64,000 nt of DNA, taken from contig CM061062.1 in the NCBI GenBank assembly GCA_030762895.1, positions 236,393,379 through 236,457,378 on the forward strand, given 5' to 3'. The notes beneath the pieces are model-generated. The model was not told the DNA's origin. It did no database searches and saw nothing but the letters and a program-made list of their open reading frames with translations. Source of the stretch: Sophora flavescens. Lineage: Eukaryota; Streptophyta; Magnoliopsida; Fabales; Fabaceae. A program made the position numbers and the translations under genes. Shown here piece by piece: positions 32,605 through 45,457 of the stretch (its first letter is position 1; the number at the start of each line of letters is the position of its first letter).

Positions 32605-33825
32605 ATATGCTTGTTAGGTTGTTTATGATGTCTAAGTTCATGTTTGGGAAAGTTTAGCCTAGTAACCTGTTTCACCGTTTTGGCCATATCTTGAGTTATA
32701 GATGTCCGATCGAGATGATCTTGGTGGCATTGGAAAGCTAAGAGAATTATCTACAAATATTATTTCATATGTTTGGGCCAAATTCGACTGTTTCAGCCTC
32801 GCCCCACGTGCCTTTGTTTGCCTCGTGAAATACATGCAGAACCAGAAAATATGATTTAGGTTCTTTTTATGCCCAAGACACATTCCAACCCATTTTTAAC
32901 CCCTAAAACACGATTTAAACCCTAGTCTATCATGTCCCAACACTCAGAGTTGCCTCCCTTCTATTTTTCTCTCAATTTCCATCAACAGTCTCTAGAAAAC
33001 TCTCTCTAGGAAACCCATTCTTGCACCGTTCTTCCCCATTCGTCGATAGGAGAACATCGTTGCGAAGACGTGATCATCGTATTCACTGTTTAAACCTTCA
33101 AACAAGGTAAGATTCGTACACCTCGTCCCTCTCATTCTTTCCCTTTTGATTTCTTGGCCTAAAAGTCTAATTAAGGTGTTTCCTTATTGTTCTTGAGGTT
33201 GTAGATAAGTGCTTGTGAGACGAGACCCTAGAGGACCCTCTTTCTTCTTTTGAAACGCAAACCACATACCAGGTATGGGAGAAGAATAGTGTATACACTA
33301 GGCTAAGGAGTAGCGTAAGATGAGAGGTTCCCATAGCACTGTTTATTGTTGTTATAATGTATTGATGCCATGATCTGCCTGGTTGTATGACTGAATTGTT
33401 TATATGTTTCATTGGATTAATTGGTATGCCTATTTGTTATAATTGTTGAGTTGTTCATGATGTGGTATGCCTATTGAATTGTCTTATGCCATGAGTTTTG
33501 ATTGAATTGGTATGAATACCCATGATTATGAATGTTGTTGTTATGACTTGGATTATGTTGATCACATTGACTGGATATGTTGTTGATGATGATGTTACCA
33601 TTATGTTGAATATGTTAATAGGACCCTATTCGGATTTAATTAGGACTCTTAGTTAACATAGGAGTTAAGGGATTAATTCCCCAACGCTTCAAAGACATGA
33701 ACTGTGTTAGTGAGGGGTGAGGTTTCATACCGAATGTTTTAGTTAAGACCCTAGGATCTGATTTGAGAGAATTAGGGAGCCTAAACTCCAAGAACACGTT
33801 GAATTCTGCTCAGACCAGTATGGCC

Positions 33826-33980
33826 CTGCCTAGGAGCACGACCGTGCTGAACAGGAAGCACGACCGTGTTCCCAGTTAAATTCTGAAAAACAGGTCGCGC
33901 ATTGAGCAAGGTCGTGCAGGACAGTGAGCACGACCGTGCTCCACTTAAGTGGCAGCGCGACCGTGCTAGGGGTTTAGTAC
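33826..33980 (+). repeat. AGCACGACCGTGCT palindrome array
   Basis: There are five or six copies of (AG)CACGACCGTG(CT), some degenerate, in 155 bp. The equivalent in the 3' LTR (52165-52290) shows more CG-to-TG/CA changes. The function is unknown; no TATA box follows closely. Confidence 0.7.
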
Positions 33981-35196
33981 ACCTGTGCTTCCCCCTACTG
34001 GTCATAACTTATTAATGAATTAAATGGGTTCTTACCCCAATTATCCCCAGATGATATAATAATATACTAATCAAATGATAACAAGTTAGATAACTTAATT
34101 AAAGATTAATTAAGATAACAAAGACTGATAAGATGGTTAAGCCGGTACCCGATGGGTTCCTGTACGTTGACATGCTTTGGTGCTTTTTGGTCAAAGTGCT
34201 CTTGATGCTTTTTTGGTCGAGATGTTGTTATGTTGGACCTTGGTGCTTTTTGGCAAAGAGGGCCTTGACCCCATGGTTTGGGTCTAAGGTGTTAATGTTC
34301 ATGTTGGTGATAAGTCTTGTGTGCTTTTAGGCCCAAGCAAAGGAGGTGGTTGCCTTGTGTGTTGTTGTGCCATTTGCATAGAGCATTGGAGTTGATGTTG
34401 AGGGGGATGTTCTACATAAGGGAGGTCGTCCTAGATATGATGATCTGGCCCAAGTCTCGGGTGGGTCACCCATGGTTTGGTGAACTGTGCGACCCCGAGG
34501 TGGCGTATCCAGTTATGATACGTCGGCTATCCAAGGGGTTGCTCCATGGTTTAGGGAACTGCCGGTGTTGGTGCTTTTTGGCCAATACGGATATGTAACT
34601 CCGAAGTTGACTTCCTGAGTTAATTGGATCCACATGCATTGATGGAGTAGTGGAGTAAGGTTGCGTTGCACTGCATAGCATATGTTGGATGATTAACATG
34701 CTGTTATGATATTATATGATGATGTATATATATTGTATACTGTGAAATTACTATGCCATGCTATGATGTATGTTCATCTTATCCCCTATTCACATGCCAT
34801 TGTGTTTACATGATTTCATACTCCTTGTTTTCCTATTTCTGTTGTTGCATGTATTTCCGTATGCAGAGGACAGTGAGCAGCCAGCGGAGGAGTGACTCTC
34901 AGGAGCCGCGACTCTAGTTAGAATGCTTAGTTATAGTTGTTAGTTTTTTTAGTTATTTCAGTTTGTTTCCGTGATGTATCCGGATTTTTGGTTATGCCAG
35001 CTCTGTATGTGACATCGGGGTTGGGTTTTTCTTTATCTGTCTTGTTTATGTTTTATTGTTTTAAAACTATGTTATTTCCGTGTTGTTTTCGTTGAGATGT
35101 GAAACCTTTTTATCCAAGTTTTTATTTTAATCAAATAAATGCATGTTTTATAATTACCTCTTTTAAGAAAATGTTTTATATTAACATGCGGGGTAG

Positions 35197-35208
35197 AGGT
35201 ATTAGAGC
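35197..35208 (+). other. Primer-binding site of element B (decayed iMet type)
   Basis: AGGTATTAGAGC differs at two positions from TGGTATCAGAGC and abuts the LTR end. Confidence 0.75.
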
Positions 35209-35332
35209 AGTTCAACCCTGTCCGGACGTGGTATGAGTCTATCGTGAGTCTGTTGTGTGAATCTTGTTTGAATTGCCTATATTTATATAGACAATGTTAC
35301 GTGGTACTAAGTACCTATAGGTTTGCTTTGGC

Positions 35333-38329
35333 TTGACTTACTGCATTTGGCGGTTTGTCTTGAACGATCCAAGGAGCCTTCTGGTGCTTCTTGTGTTTAG
35401 GAAGGTTGTTCTATTATCTCTTGATAATATGAACTTTGCAGCTGATCTTGTGCGCTTATTTTTTTTAAAACCGCTCAATGTTATTCTTGGGATGAAATGG
35501 TTATCTTCCAACCACGTTCCCTTTATCTGTTTTGATAAGACCTTAGATTTTGGAACCCCAATAGAGTCTAAGAATCCAGACATTCTCCTTGCCAGCCAAG
35601 TTCAAGCTTCGATGAAAGACGAAGCCCAGGTATACATGATGATAGCTTCCATGGAAGTAGAGAGCAGCCTTCCCGATGTCGCCAGCTTGCTTGTTGTGCG
35701 AGACTTTCCTGAAGTGTTCCCGGGGGATGTTTATAACTTACCCAAAGAGAGATATTGAGTTTAGCATAGACTTAGTGCCTGGAACCGAGCCAATATCCAT
35801 AGCACCCTATAGAATGTCTCCTCTAGAGCTTGCTAAGTTGAAGGAACAATTGGAAAACCTGATGAAGAAGCAATTCATTAGGCCTAGTGTGTCTCCGTGG
35901 GGAGCACATGTGTTGTTGGTAAAGAAGAAGGATTGTAGTATGAGGTTGTGTGTCGACTACCGACAACTCAACATGGTGACCATAAGGAATCGGTATCCCC
36001 TCCCTAGGATTGATGATCTTATGGACCAGTTGATGGGCGCTGCGTCTTTTCAAAGATAGATCTGAGGTCAGGGTACCATCAAATTCGGGTTAAGTCTGAG
36101 GACATCCCGAAGATAGCATTTAGAATGCGATATGGTCACTATGAGTACTTGGTTATGCCCTTGGGTGTGACCAATGCTCCTACGGTCTTCATGGACTACA
36201 TGAACAAGACTTTTCACCCTTACTTGGATAAGTTTGTGGTGGTGTTCATAGATGACATTTTAGCGTACTCCAAGAGCAAGGAGGAACATGAGGAACACCT
36301 GAGGGTTGTCTTGCAAACCTTTAGGAAAGGCAGTTGTATGCTTAGTTGTAAAATGAGTTTTGGTTAGATGAAGTGAGCTTCTTAGGACATGTCATCTCTA
36401 AGGGTGGTATAGCAGTATACCCAGCTAAGGGAGAGACGGTGCTCCAGTGGGAAGCACCAAAGTTACTGATCGATATTTGAAATTTCTTGGGGTTAGCCGG
36501 GTTCTATAGGCGGTTTATATAAGGTTTCTCTAAGTTAGCCTTACCTTAACCCGTCTCACCAAAAAGGGACAGTTGTTTGTGTGGGACTCTATATGTGAAG
36601 AGAGTTTCCAAACCCTTAAGAATAGGTTGACATCAGCACCAGTTTTAGTTTTGCCCGACCCTAGTAAACCTTTCGTAGTGTATTGTGATGCATCGAAGGA
36701 AGGTTTAGGTGGAGTGTTGATGCAGAATGGCAAGGTAGTTGCTTATGCTTCTAGGCATTTGAAACCCCATGAGAAGAACTACCCTACCCATGACCTAGAG
36801 TTAGGGGCTGTGGTATTTGCCTTAAAGATCTGGAGGCATTACCTGTATGGATCGAGGTTTGAGATTTTTAGTGATCACAAGAGTTTGAGGTATCTCTTTG
36901 ATCAAAAGAAGTTGAATATCAGGAAGCGTAGGTGGATGGAGTTCTTAAAGGATTATGACTTCGAGCTGACCTATCATCTAGGAAAGGCCAATGTGGTGGT
37001 CGATGCTCTAAGTAGGAAAACCTTGCATATCTCATCTTTGATGGTTAAGAAGATTGATCTGATTGAGGAGTTTAGAGACCTTAGTCTAGCTTGTGAGTTT
37101 ACCCCTAAGAGTATTAGACTTGGAACCTTGAAGCTTACCGACAGCTTGATAGATCAGATTAGAGAGGGTCAGAAGTTAGATGAGTTTCTCTTAGATCAGC
37201 GAGAATTGCTTGCTCAGGGTAGAGGCCTTAGTTTCAAGAATGGAAGTGATGGAGTCCTGAAGTTTAGGGATAGAGTGTGCATACCGGATGTTTTAAGCTT
37301 AGGAAGTTGATCCTTGAGGAAGGACATAAGAGTGGTTTGAATTTGCACCCAGGTGCCACTAAGATGTATCAGGACCTTAAGAGGACGTTTTGGTGGCCTA
37401 GGATGGAAAGGATGTGGCTGAGTTTGTGTATGCGTGCCTGGTTTGTCAGAAGGCCAAGATGGAATACCAAAAACCTTCAGTTAAGTTGTAGCCGTTGAGT
37501 AAGGATTAGATGATTAGGTGCTAATAGGAAGGGCGTCAAGGACAAATAGATGAGTGGTTTGGTGGTTACTGTAAGAAGGATCTTTAATAGAGACGAGAGG
37601 ACAATTATGTTGCACGGACATAGTTGCACTCGAGCCCCTGTCGGAGACCCTAGTAGAGAGAGATTGACTCATGGAATTATTATTTCTTGAGTTACTGTGC
37701 TGGACAGGTAGGAGGAACTGATCACCCCAATTACTCGTCACCGGTAGGTGAAGTAACGATAATTGTTATAAGCTTTATGTCAGTGAGGTTAGTGGCCTTA
37801 GTCGTTTAGACACGAATCGAGTAGAGACTAGTCACTTAGAAAGTAGACTTGTATGGGCCATGGGCAAGAGTGTTAAGTTTGCAACCATAGATCTTCAAAA
37901 TTTAGACTTCTAACCCGTGACTAGTGTATATGTTCCCTATGATGGGAGGCCTATTTAAGGAGTAACTAGATGGAAAGATCAGGTTGGTTCGGGAAAATAT
38001 GGGAGTTGCACATAGTAGGCAAAGGAGCTACCATGATAAAAGGAGCATGGCGCTCTAATTCCAGGAAGGCGATCATGTATCCTTGAGAGTTACTCCGACG
38101 ACTGCGGTTGGAAGAGCGATGAAAGCAAGCAAGTCATCTGTTATCATGAGATCCGAGTCTTTATACCTTGGTGAACAAGTGCAGGAATCCGAGTGCGCAA
38201 CGAAAGCATAGTGGAGCTGGACCTCCAAGTCCGTGGACACAACCCAAGGTATGCTCCTAATTGGTGAAAGTTTAACTAGTTAAAGTGATAGAAATTTCGA
38301 GGACGAAATTTTTATAAGGGAGGTGGAAT
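35333..38329 (+). pseudogene. pol: Ty3/gypsy pol of element B, decayed
   Basis: The protease C-terminus is at 35333-35640 (NVILGMKWLSSNHVPFICF). RT is at 35676-36370 in pieces: SIDLVPGTEPISIAPYRMS, FIRPSVSPWGAHVLLVKKKD, YGHYEYLVMPLGVTNAPTVF and VVVFIDDILAYSKSKEEHEE, where the last is the active-site region. RNase H is at 36573-37310 with PFVVYCDASKEGLGGVLMQ, DLELGAVVFALKIWRHYLYG and YHLGKANVVVDALSRK. The HHCC zinc region of integrase is at about 37290-37460 (LHPGATKMYQDLKRTFWWP). The integrase core is missing. Only a C-terminal tail remains near 37960-38130 (ENMGVAHSRQRSYHDKRS, RVTPTTAVGRA). Stops and frameshifts separate the pieces and gag is absent. Confidence 0.9.
38310..38329 (+). other. 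Polypurine tract of element B
   Basis: TTTATAAGGGAGGTGGAAT directly precedes the 3' LTR start TGTAATACCCC at 38330. It is preceded by TTTCGAGGACGAAATT, as in element A. Confidence 0.85.
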
Positions 38330-38364
38330 TGTAATACCCCATTTTTCATAAATAAGCATAATGC

Positions 38365-38816
<452 letters not shown>

Positions 38817-39034
38817 TGCATATGCTTGTTAGGTTGTTTATGATATCTAAGTTCATGTTTGGGAAAGTTTAGCCTTAGAAAGGTTCAATTGTCTTAGAGT
38901 CCTAGTAATATGTTTCACCGTTTTGGCCATATCTTGAGTTCTAGATGTCCGATCGAGATGATATTGGTGGTTCCGGAAAGCTAAGAGAATTATCTACAAA
39001 TTGTATTTCATGTATTTTGTCTAAATTCGACTGT

Positions 39035-39227
39035 TTAGGCCTCTCCCCGCGATCCTTTGTTCACCTCGCGAAAAACCAAAATTCAGCTTTGCGCTTTCGG
39101 GTTCACCTCGCGAATCCAACTGACAGAAATTGGTTCTCTGGCTAGCCCCGCGAGTGGGTGTTCGCCCCGCGAATACGTTCAGAACCAGAAAAAGAGATTT
39201 AGGTTCTTTTTAAGCCCAAAATGCATT
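39035..39227 (+). promoter_or_regulatory. CpG-word array in B 3' LTR
   Basis: CTCCCCGCGA, CACCTCGCGAA (twice), GCCCCGCGAG and CGCCCCGCGAA lie within 39042-39172. TTTTTAAGCCC follows at about 39208. In the 5' LTR the counterpart is a shorter block with CACGTG and CTCGTGAAA in place of CGCG. The words are the same as in the LARD LTRs although the LTRs are otherwise unrelated. Confidence 0.5.
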
Positions 39228-39616
39228 CCAACCCGTTTTTAACCCCTAACACGATCTAAACCCTAGTCTATCACGTCCCAACACTCAAAGTTGTCTCCTT
39301 TGTCTTTTTCTTTCAATTTCAATCAACCGTCTCTAGAAAACTCTCTCTAGGGAACCGTTCTTCACTATTTCTTGATAGGAGAACATCGCTGCGAAGACGT
39401 GATCACCGTATTCGCTGTTTAAACCTTCAGACAAGGTAAGATTCTTACACCTCGTCCCTCTCGTTCTTTCACTTTTGATTTCTTGGCCTAAGAATCTAAT
39501 TGTGACACCCTAAACTGGGGCGTCACTTTGTTACCCGTTGCGGAAAATAAAATAATTAAATTGCTGGTTGCTTCCGGTAAATGATATTTTCTTAATAAGT
39601 GAGTATTCTCAAAATG

Positions 39617-39669
<53 letters not shown>

Positions 39670-39713
39670 CAAAGATAAGTGATGAACACTCAGAACATGA
39701 AATGTAAACATCA

Positions 39714-39744
<31 letters not shown>

Positions 39745-40777
39745 AATCTATCCTAGTGGGATTCATAGTTTAGTACAGAAACTAGGGCCTGATCAGGATG
39801 GCCATTAATAACAGAGTTACAGAACATACTGTAAACAACTGTAAACTAAGTAAAACAAAATAGGGGGAGGGTCCGGAACCACGCATCAAAAGGGTGGCTC
39901 TAAGAAGTCAAATATAGTCGGATCGAGACAGACTAACCACAAAATATACACCCCTAAGCTGGCCACTACTAACGAAGAAAAGGAAGACTCGCCACAAACA
40001 CTCCCACAAGAAGAGACCCCAAGTGATGGGTCCACGACGTCTCCGCCCTCATCAGGAGAGTCGGAATCAAAAAAATCTGGATCATCATCAAGCACATACT
40101 TCGGCACCTCATCAAGATCATCGTCGTGATCCAAGACATGGTACACGGGCTCATCCTCCAGGCACTCCTCGGGGTCCTCCTCAATCGGTGAAGCCGACTC
40201 GACTCTAAGTAATGGTACCCCTAGAGGCGGGTGCTCATGTAGCTGTCCATTCATCTGTAGCACGTGTAAGTAGTACCAAGGTGGTGGGTGAGCAATCATC
40301 CTCGTCTCAACTGTCTGAACTCTACGACATGATCGCCCTCGGCATTCTTCTCCAACGTAGTTATCGGTCCAAGATAGGTAGCCGATGTAGATCTGGGGTG
40401 AATCTGCCACGCCTCCGCATTCCCCGCATCATCGAAGATCTCAGTCTTCGATTCCAACTGTACCAATAGGATGTTCGGATCCATCTAAACTCATAGATAT
40501 ATAGCGATACCGAAAAGCAAAGAGAAATAACAAGAAGATATGCAAGACTGAGATACCAATATATGGATAGATTATAATAACCATATGCATGATACATGCA
40601 TCACATCAGCATATTAACATTTACGAAATATTAATAGATAAAACAACAAGTATCATATCAATGGGTGTCATACCCGTACAATCAGCTTTTATAAAGATTA
40701 TGCATGACACTTCAATATTATGGCTCTATAAACTTAATCTAATGAGATCCCTTCATCTTTCTAAAAGTTGATCAAAC

Positions 40778-40983
40778 TGAAAGCCCCTACTTGGGCATCA
40801 CCGTCGTGACTAAAGTCCCTGTTTGGACATCACCGTCGTGACTTATATGACAGCCCCTTCTTGGGCATCACCGAAGTGATTAAAAGTCCCTGCTTGGACA
40901 TCACCGAAGTGACTAATAGCCCCGGCTTGGGCATCACCAAAGTGACTAATAGGCTCTGCTTGGGCATTACCGAAGTGACTAAC
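40778..40983 (+). repeat. About 35-bp repeat array in element C LTR
   Basis: Six imperfect units of GCCCCTGCTTGGGCATCACC followed by GAAGTGACTAA or GTCGTGACTAA. The matching array in the 5' LTR (50040-50217) has one unit fewer plus a small rearrangement. Confidence 0.88.
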
Positions 40984-42530
40984 TTGTGAGGCACGTCTGC
41001 CTAAATGCATGAAGAAAAACATTCGTTCAAGATGTTTTCTTTGTGTTCAATCTCATTCGTTGTCGAAGCTCAAAGCTAACGACCATTCATAATTTTCATC
41101 ACTTGAAACTACTCAACATCAACACAGGACATACAGTTCGAGTGCTCAATCACAACAGCTAAGACCGATGCCTCGGTCAAGGTTTGTGGTCATAGAAAAA
41201 GACTTACAATCTTACCCATGTTTTATTTCAATATGATTAGGACTCTTAGTCCACAACAAAGTAATTAGGACACTTGGTCCATAATAACGAGATTAGGACT
41301 CTTAGCCCACAACATCATGATTAAGACTCTTGGTCCATAATACTTAACACGGATCAAAGATCAACGTGCACAATATAGAATACTAGAAGCGACGTCTCGC
41401 GAACTAGATTCGATTTCACCTGTTCTTACTTTTCGTTCAGTGAAAATCAAATACCAAAATAAAACCTCGGTAACCCATCCAAGTTACCAGAATATTTTCG
41501 AAAGTATTTCGTTACGGGAGATCTTTCCATTGGAAAATAATTTGTAACCTATTATAAGAAATCCATTTTCTCTTGAAATCCTTTTCTTAAAATCATCTCT
41601 ATTTAAGGTCAAATATTTTCTAAAGGCTTTTCCTTCGGTAAAACACATATTTTCTAAATGATTTTCTCTTGTACAAAAACTTAGTTCGTAAGGAAATAAT
41701 TTCCTTTAACTGGAAATTATTTAACACAAGTTCCAAAGTTTTATCCTTCCGGAATAAATACAAGTAAGATCACTTACTTTCCAAAACACATACTTTAACA
41801 AAGAATATTTTAAAATGAACACCATTACTTTCAAAGTTCTCTTTGAAGCTTATTTAGGCTTTTAATCATATGATTAGTTGAGTACCGACTAACGTCAGAC
41901 TTTTCAGACATCAATCAATATCATCATAATCTCAGTCAACAAACTAACAGTTAATGACAGTTCATAACATATATGATTCACAACACTTTAAATCAAGTAA
42001 GGATCAAATTCAAACAGTTATCACAACAGTTCAAGTATACAAATCATTCAAACTTTGATTCAATATAGTAACAATATTCAAATAAATCGAGCAAACCACA
42101 TACACACATGCACATAGCTATTAAATATCTCTCAGACTGTCCCCTCTTACCTTTTGTGTAGGTAAAAGTACATGATGCTTGAGGAAGTGTACTACGAATG
42201 TCCTTGTCAACTCTGTGACGAAAGTCTAGGTTTATGAACACAAAACCACAAGTTAAAAGTTAACCAAGAACACTAAACCAAGAAGGTATAGGTTCAACCA
42301 TGGCATAAAATAAGGTTAGAGGTTTTCAAAAATAATACAACTCATGGATTAATGATCCTTAATTGTTAGGAGTTCATAACCAAGGTTCACTTTACAAAGA
42401 TAGAACAAAATTTCACTAAATCCATGCTTAGGGTTTTGACCTCTTTAGTATAAGTAGGCTAGAAATTTCCAACCCTTCTAAGCTCTTAGATTTAGCGTTA
42501 AAAGATACCAAGAAGTCTAAATTCTTGATT

Positions 42531-43105
42531 ATATTGGAAAATGAAAACAAAACATCCTAGGTTCACAACCATCATAGGTTCGTCCATCATAGGATAACTA
42601 GGCTAGAAATCTTTAAAGTTTCCAATCCTTTAGACTTAGCACCCAAATCTATTAAGGAGCTCAAGTCCATGATCATATTGGAAAATGACAACAAAACATC
42701 CTAGGTCCAAAACCACATAGGTTCGGCCATCATAGGATAGCCAGGCTAAAAATCTTTAAACTTTCCAATCTTTTAGACTTAGCACCCAAATGTATTAAGG
42801 AGCTCAAGTCCATGATCATATTGGAAAATGAAAACAAAACATCCTAGGTCCAAAACCACATAGGTTCGGCCATCATAGGGTAAATAGGCTAGAAATATTT
42901 AAACTTTCCAATCTCTTAGACTTAGCACCCAAATGTATTAAGGAGCTCAAGTCCATGATCATATTGGAAAATGAAAACAAAACATCCTAGGTCCACAACC
43001 TACTTGGTTTGGCCATCATAGGATGAATAGATTAGAAAATTCCAAACTTTTAAAGACTTTAGATTTAAGATCAAGAGGTATCTAGAAGCTAAAATACATG
43101 ATCAT
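42531..43105 (+). repeat. 143-bp tandem array unique to C 3' LTR
   Basis: ATATTGGAAAATG recurs at 42531, 42675, 42818 and 42961 (spacing 144, 143, 143). Each unit carries ACATCCTAGGTCC, GGTTCGGCCATCATAGG and CTTAGCACCCAAATGTATTA. A more divergent fifth unit follows to about 43170. Similar wording (GGCCGAACCTAGG) occurs reversed in the LTR of element A. Confidence 0.9.
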
Positions 43106-44605
43106 CTTTCAAAATGTTGAAACAAAACTTCCTAGGCCACTAATACATAGTTTCGGCCCTCCTTGGAAAAATAGGTTAGAGATGTTTGTTTGATAAGCTC
43201 TTAGAATATGAAAGTAGAGATTAATAGAATTTCATAGAAATTGGTTTCAGCTCAAAAGGATTTTTCTACCATTTTCTAGAGATTTTAGAAGTTAAAAGAG
43301 CTTTAAGAACTTTTTAAGAAAACATAGAGCAAACTCATGAAATAAGTGAAAAACTTGCAATAGAAGAGTATGAGGGTGTTACCCTTGAAACTAGAAAGAA
43401 AAAGTATGAAGAACTTGAAGCTTGAAACTAAGTAAAAATGGAAACTTTAAGTGTTAGAAACTTAAAAATGAGAAAGTGAAGAAGTAGGAAAGTTATGAAG
43501 AGAAAATGAAATGGGTATTTATAGAAGGGGAGGTGAGAGTGGCATGAGAGAGAGAGGGAGAAGCAAGTCTTGATGACCATGTTTTGGCTTATGCCTTATT
43601 TGGTTGAAGAAGAGATAGAAAAATGGGTTTTTAGCATATATTATGTTATAATTCAAAAAGTGTCATCATGACCACCTTTTAGGATGTGACTTAGGCCATC
43701 CCCCTAGTAAGTCACCACTCTCTCATATGTCACCTCATCACTTTTGTGCTCCCTACTCTGCTCCATTGCGTATCCGGTTCAAGTTTCCGATCATATTTCG
43801 TCCGGAATAAATATTATATTTTATTTTTGAACTCAAATTTTCGAAAATTTTCAATATCATACAAAACATCAGAAAAACACTAACCGTTTCGTTCACGGTC
43901 CAAAATTAGGTTTTCTGCCCAATAAACTTTTACCGACAGTGCAAATGCAGACCGACTTTCGTCTGAATTTTCAACCTAAAATTTAACCGTGACTTCCTAC
44001 AGTAAAAAAAAAGAAAATGATTTTAGTTTTTTTAAAATCACTCTCTGGATTTTATCAAAAATTAACATATATACACATGTATTTACTGCTATAGAAAGGC
44101 ATAGAAATCGGGGCGTTACAATGCTACCACTCTAAAAAGAATTCCCTCCTCGAAATTACGTACCTTGAAATAACTAAGGGTATTGGAATTTCATCTTGTC
44201 CTCGATTTCCCATGTAGCTTCTTCGGTTGCATCATTCCAGATGACCTTGACTAACGAAATTTGTTTACCTCTGAGCTGCTTCGTCATCTTATCCGTGATT
44301 CGTGCAGGCGAAGTCTCAAAAGACAAGTTCTCTTTTAATTGTACATTATTGGGCTCAATTATATGAGATGGACCATGAACTTATTTTCTCAGTTGTGAAA
44401 CATGGAAAACATCGTGAATATTGGAAAGAAAAGGAGGCAAGGAAATTTTATAGGCTACTGGACCTACACGATGAAGGATTTGGTAGGTCCAATGAATTTG
44501 GGAGTGATCTTTCAGGATTTAATTACTCTGCCAATCCCAGTCGTAGGCATGACTCTCAAAAACACATGCTCGCCTTCCTCAAACTCAAGAGGTTGTCATC
44601 TCTTG

Positions 44606-45457
44606 TCAGCATAACTCTTCTGTTGTCTGCTGCACAATCTCTGGTCCTAACAACAAACTTTCTCCATCGTGGTACCGACATAGAGGTGTTCTGTATCGTC
44701 TACCATAGAGAGCTTCGTAAGGCGCCATTCCTATGCTTGAATGGAAACTGTTGTTGTAAGTGAACTCTATCACTGGTAGAAATTCATCCCAGTTCCCAGT
44801 GTCTTCCATTACACACGCTCTCAGCAAATCTTCCAATGATTGAATAGTCTTTTCTGATTGTCTATCGGTTTGTGGATGATAGGCAGAACTCAGTTTGAGT
44901 TTCGTTCCCAATGAGTTTTGTAGTCCTTTCCAGAACTCTGACGTAAACCTTGGATCACTATCCGAAATGATACTAGAAGGTATACCGTGCAATCTGAAAA
45001 TCTCATCAATGTACAAATGAGTCAACCTTTTTATCGGGTACTTCATACTAATAGGTAAGAAGTGAGCTGACTTAGTCAGTCGATCCATTATTACCCATAT
45101 AGCCTCATGTCCCTTCCGAGTCATTGGCAAGCTGGTCACAAAGTCTATTGAAATACCATCCCTTTTCCATTCTGGAATGTCTAAAGATTGTAGCATCCCG
45201 GCTGGCCTTTGGTGTTCAATCTTAGCCTTCTGACATACTAGACACGAAGCAACGTATTCCATTACGTCCCTATTCATTCCATACCACCAGTATAACTTTT
45301 TGAGGTCTTGATACATCTTCGTGGCTCCTGGATGCAAACTCAACTTACTCTTGTGAGCCTCCTCCAGAATCAACTTTCTAAGCTTAGCAAAATCTGGCAC
45401 ACAAATCCTTTCATCGAACCTCAAAATTCCATATGTTCCTTCCTTGAACTCTGACAA
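44606..45457 (-). CDS. Integrase open stretch of element C
   Basis: This uninterrupted 283-codon segment of the element C polyprotein is listed separately because it is the longest intact catalytic domain in the window. It has the HHCC zinc-binding region and a full DD(35)E triad: D105 in GISIDFVTSLP, D166 in IISDSDPRF and E202 in DRQSEKTIQ. The last motif departs from the usual DGQSERTIQ. It ends at QQTTEELC with a stop; the chromodomain-like tail lies beyond. It has no independent start and would be made only as part of the polyprotein. Confidence 0.85.
   Translation of the reverse strand: MSEFKEGTYGILRFDERICVPDFAKLRKLILEEAHKSKLSLHPGATKMYQDLKKLYWWYGMNRDVMEYVASCLVCQKAKIEHQRPAGMLQSLDIPEWKRDGISIDFVTSLPMTRKGHEAIWVIMDRLTKSAHFLPISMKYPIKRLTHLYIDEIFRLHGIPSSIISDSDPRFTSEFWKGLQNSLGTKLKLSSAYHPQTDRQSEKTIQSLEDLLRACVMEDTGNWDEFLPVIEFTYNNSFHSSIGMAPYEALYGRRYRTPLCRYHDGESLLLGPEIVQQTTEELC

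Larger units (their letters stand above)
32478..35197 (+). repeat. 5' LTR of element B
   Basis: It begins TGTAACGCCCCGTTTTTC and ends ATGCGGGGTAGA. An (AT)n(GT)n block lies at 32513-32600. A block of GCACGACCGTGCT-type words lies at 33830-33980. GGTGCTTTTTGG repeats at 34180-34600. It aligns with the three 3' LTR pieces but lacks about 100 bp of CpG-rich sequence present at 39060-39170. Confidence 0.88.
39501..44120 (-). repeat. 3' LTR of element C (4.6 kb)
   Basis: Bounded by TGTGACACCC (plus) and CGGGGCGTTACA. It contains (AT)n at 39618-39664, a 35-bp repeat array (40778-40983) and a 143-bp tandem array (42531-43105). It retains the segment 42117-43975 that is missing from the 5' LTR. Short open frames inside (for example minus 40410-39886) are not supported as genes. 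Confidence 0.9.

Noticed and set aside
34133..34598. Two overlapping open frames in the B 5' LTR
   Set aside because: They are not conserved in the 3' LTR copy (52440-52900), where stops and indels break them, and they have no motif.
40212..40469. Open frames in element C LTRs, including minus 40410-39886 (174 codons)
   Set aside because: The corresponding frame in the other LTR (around 49227-49760) is broken by stops, and no domain is recognisable.
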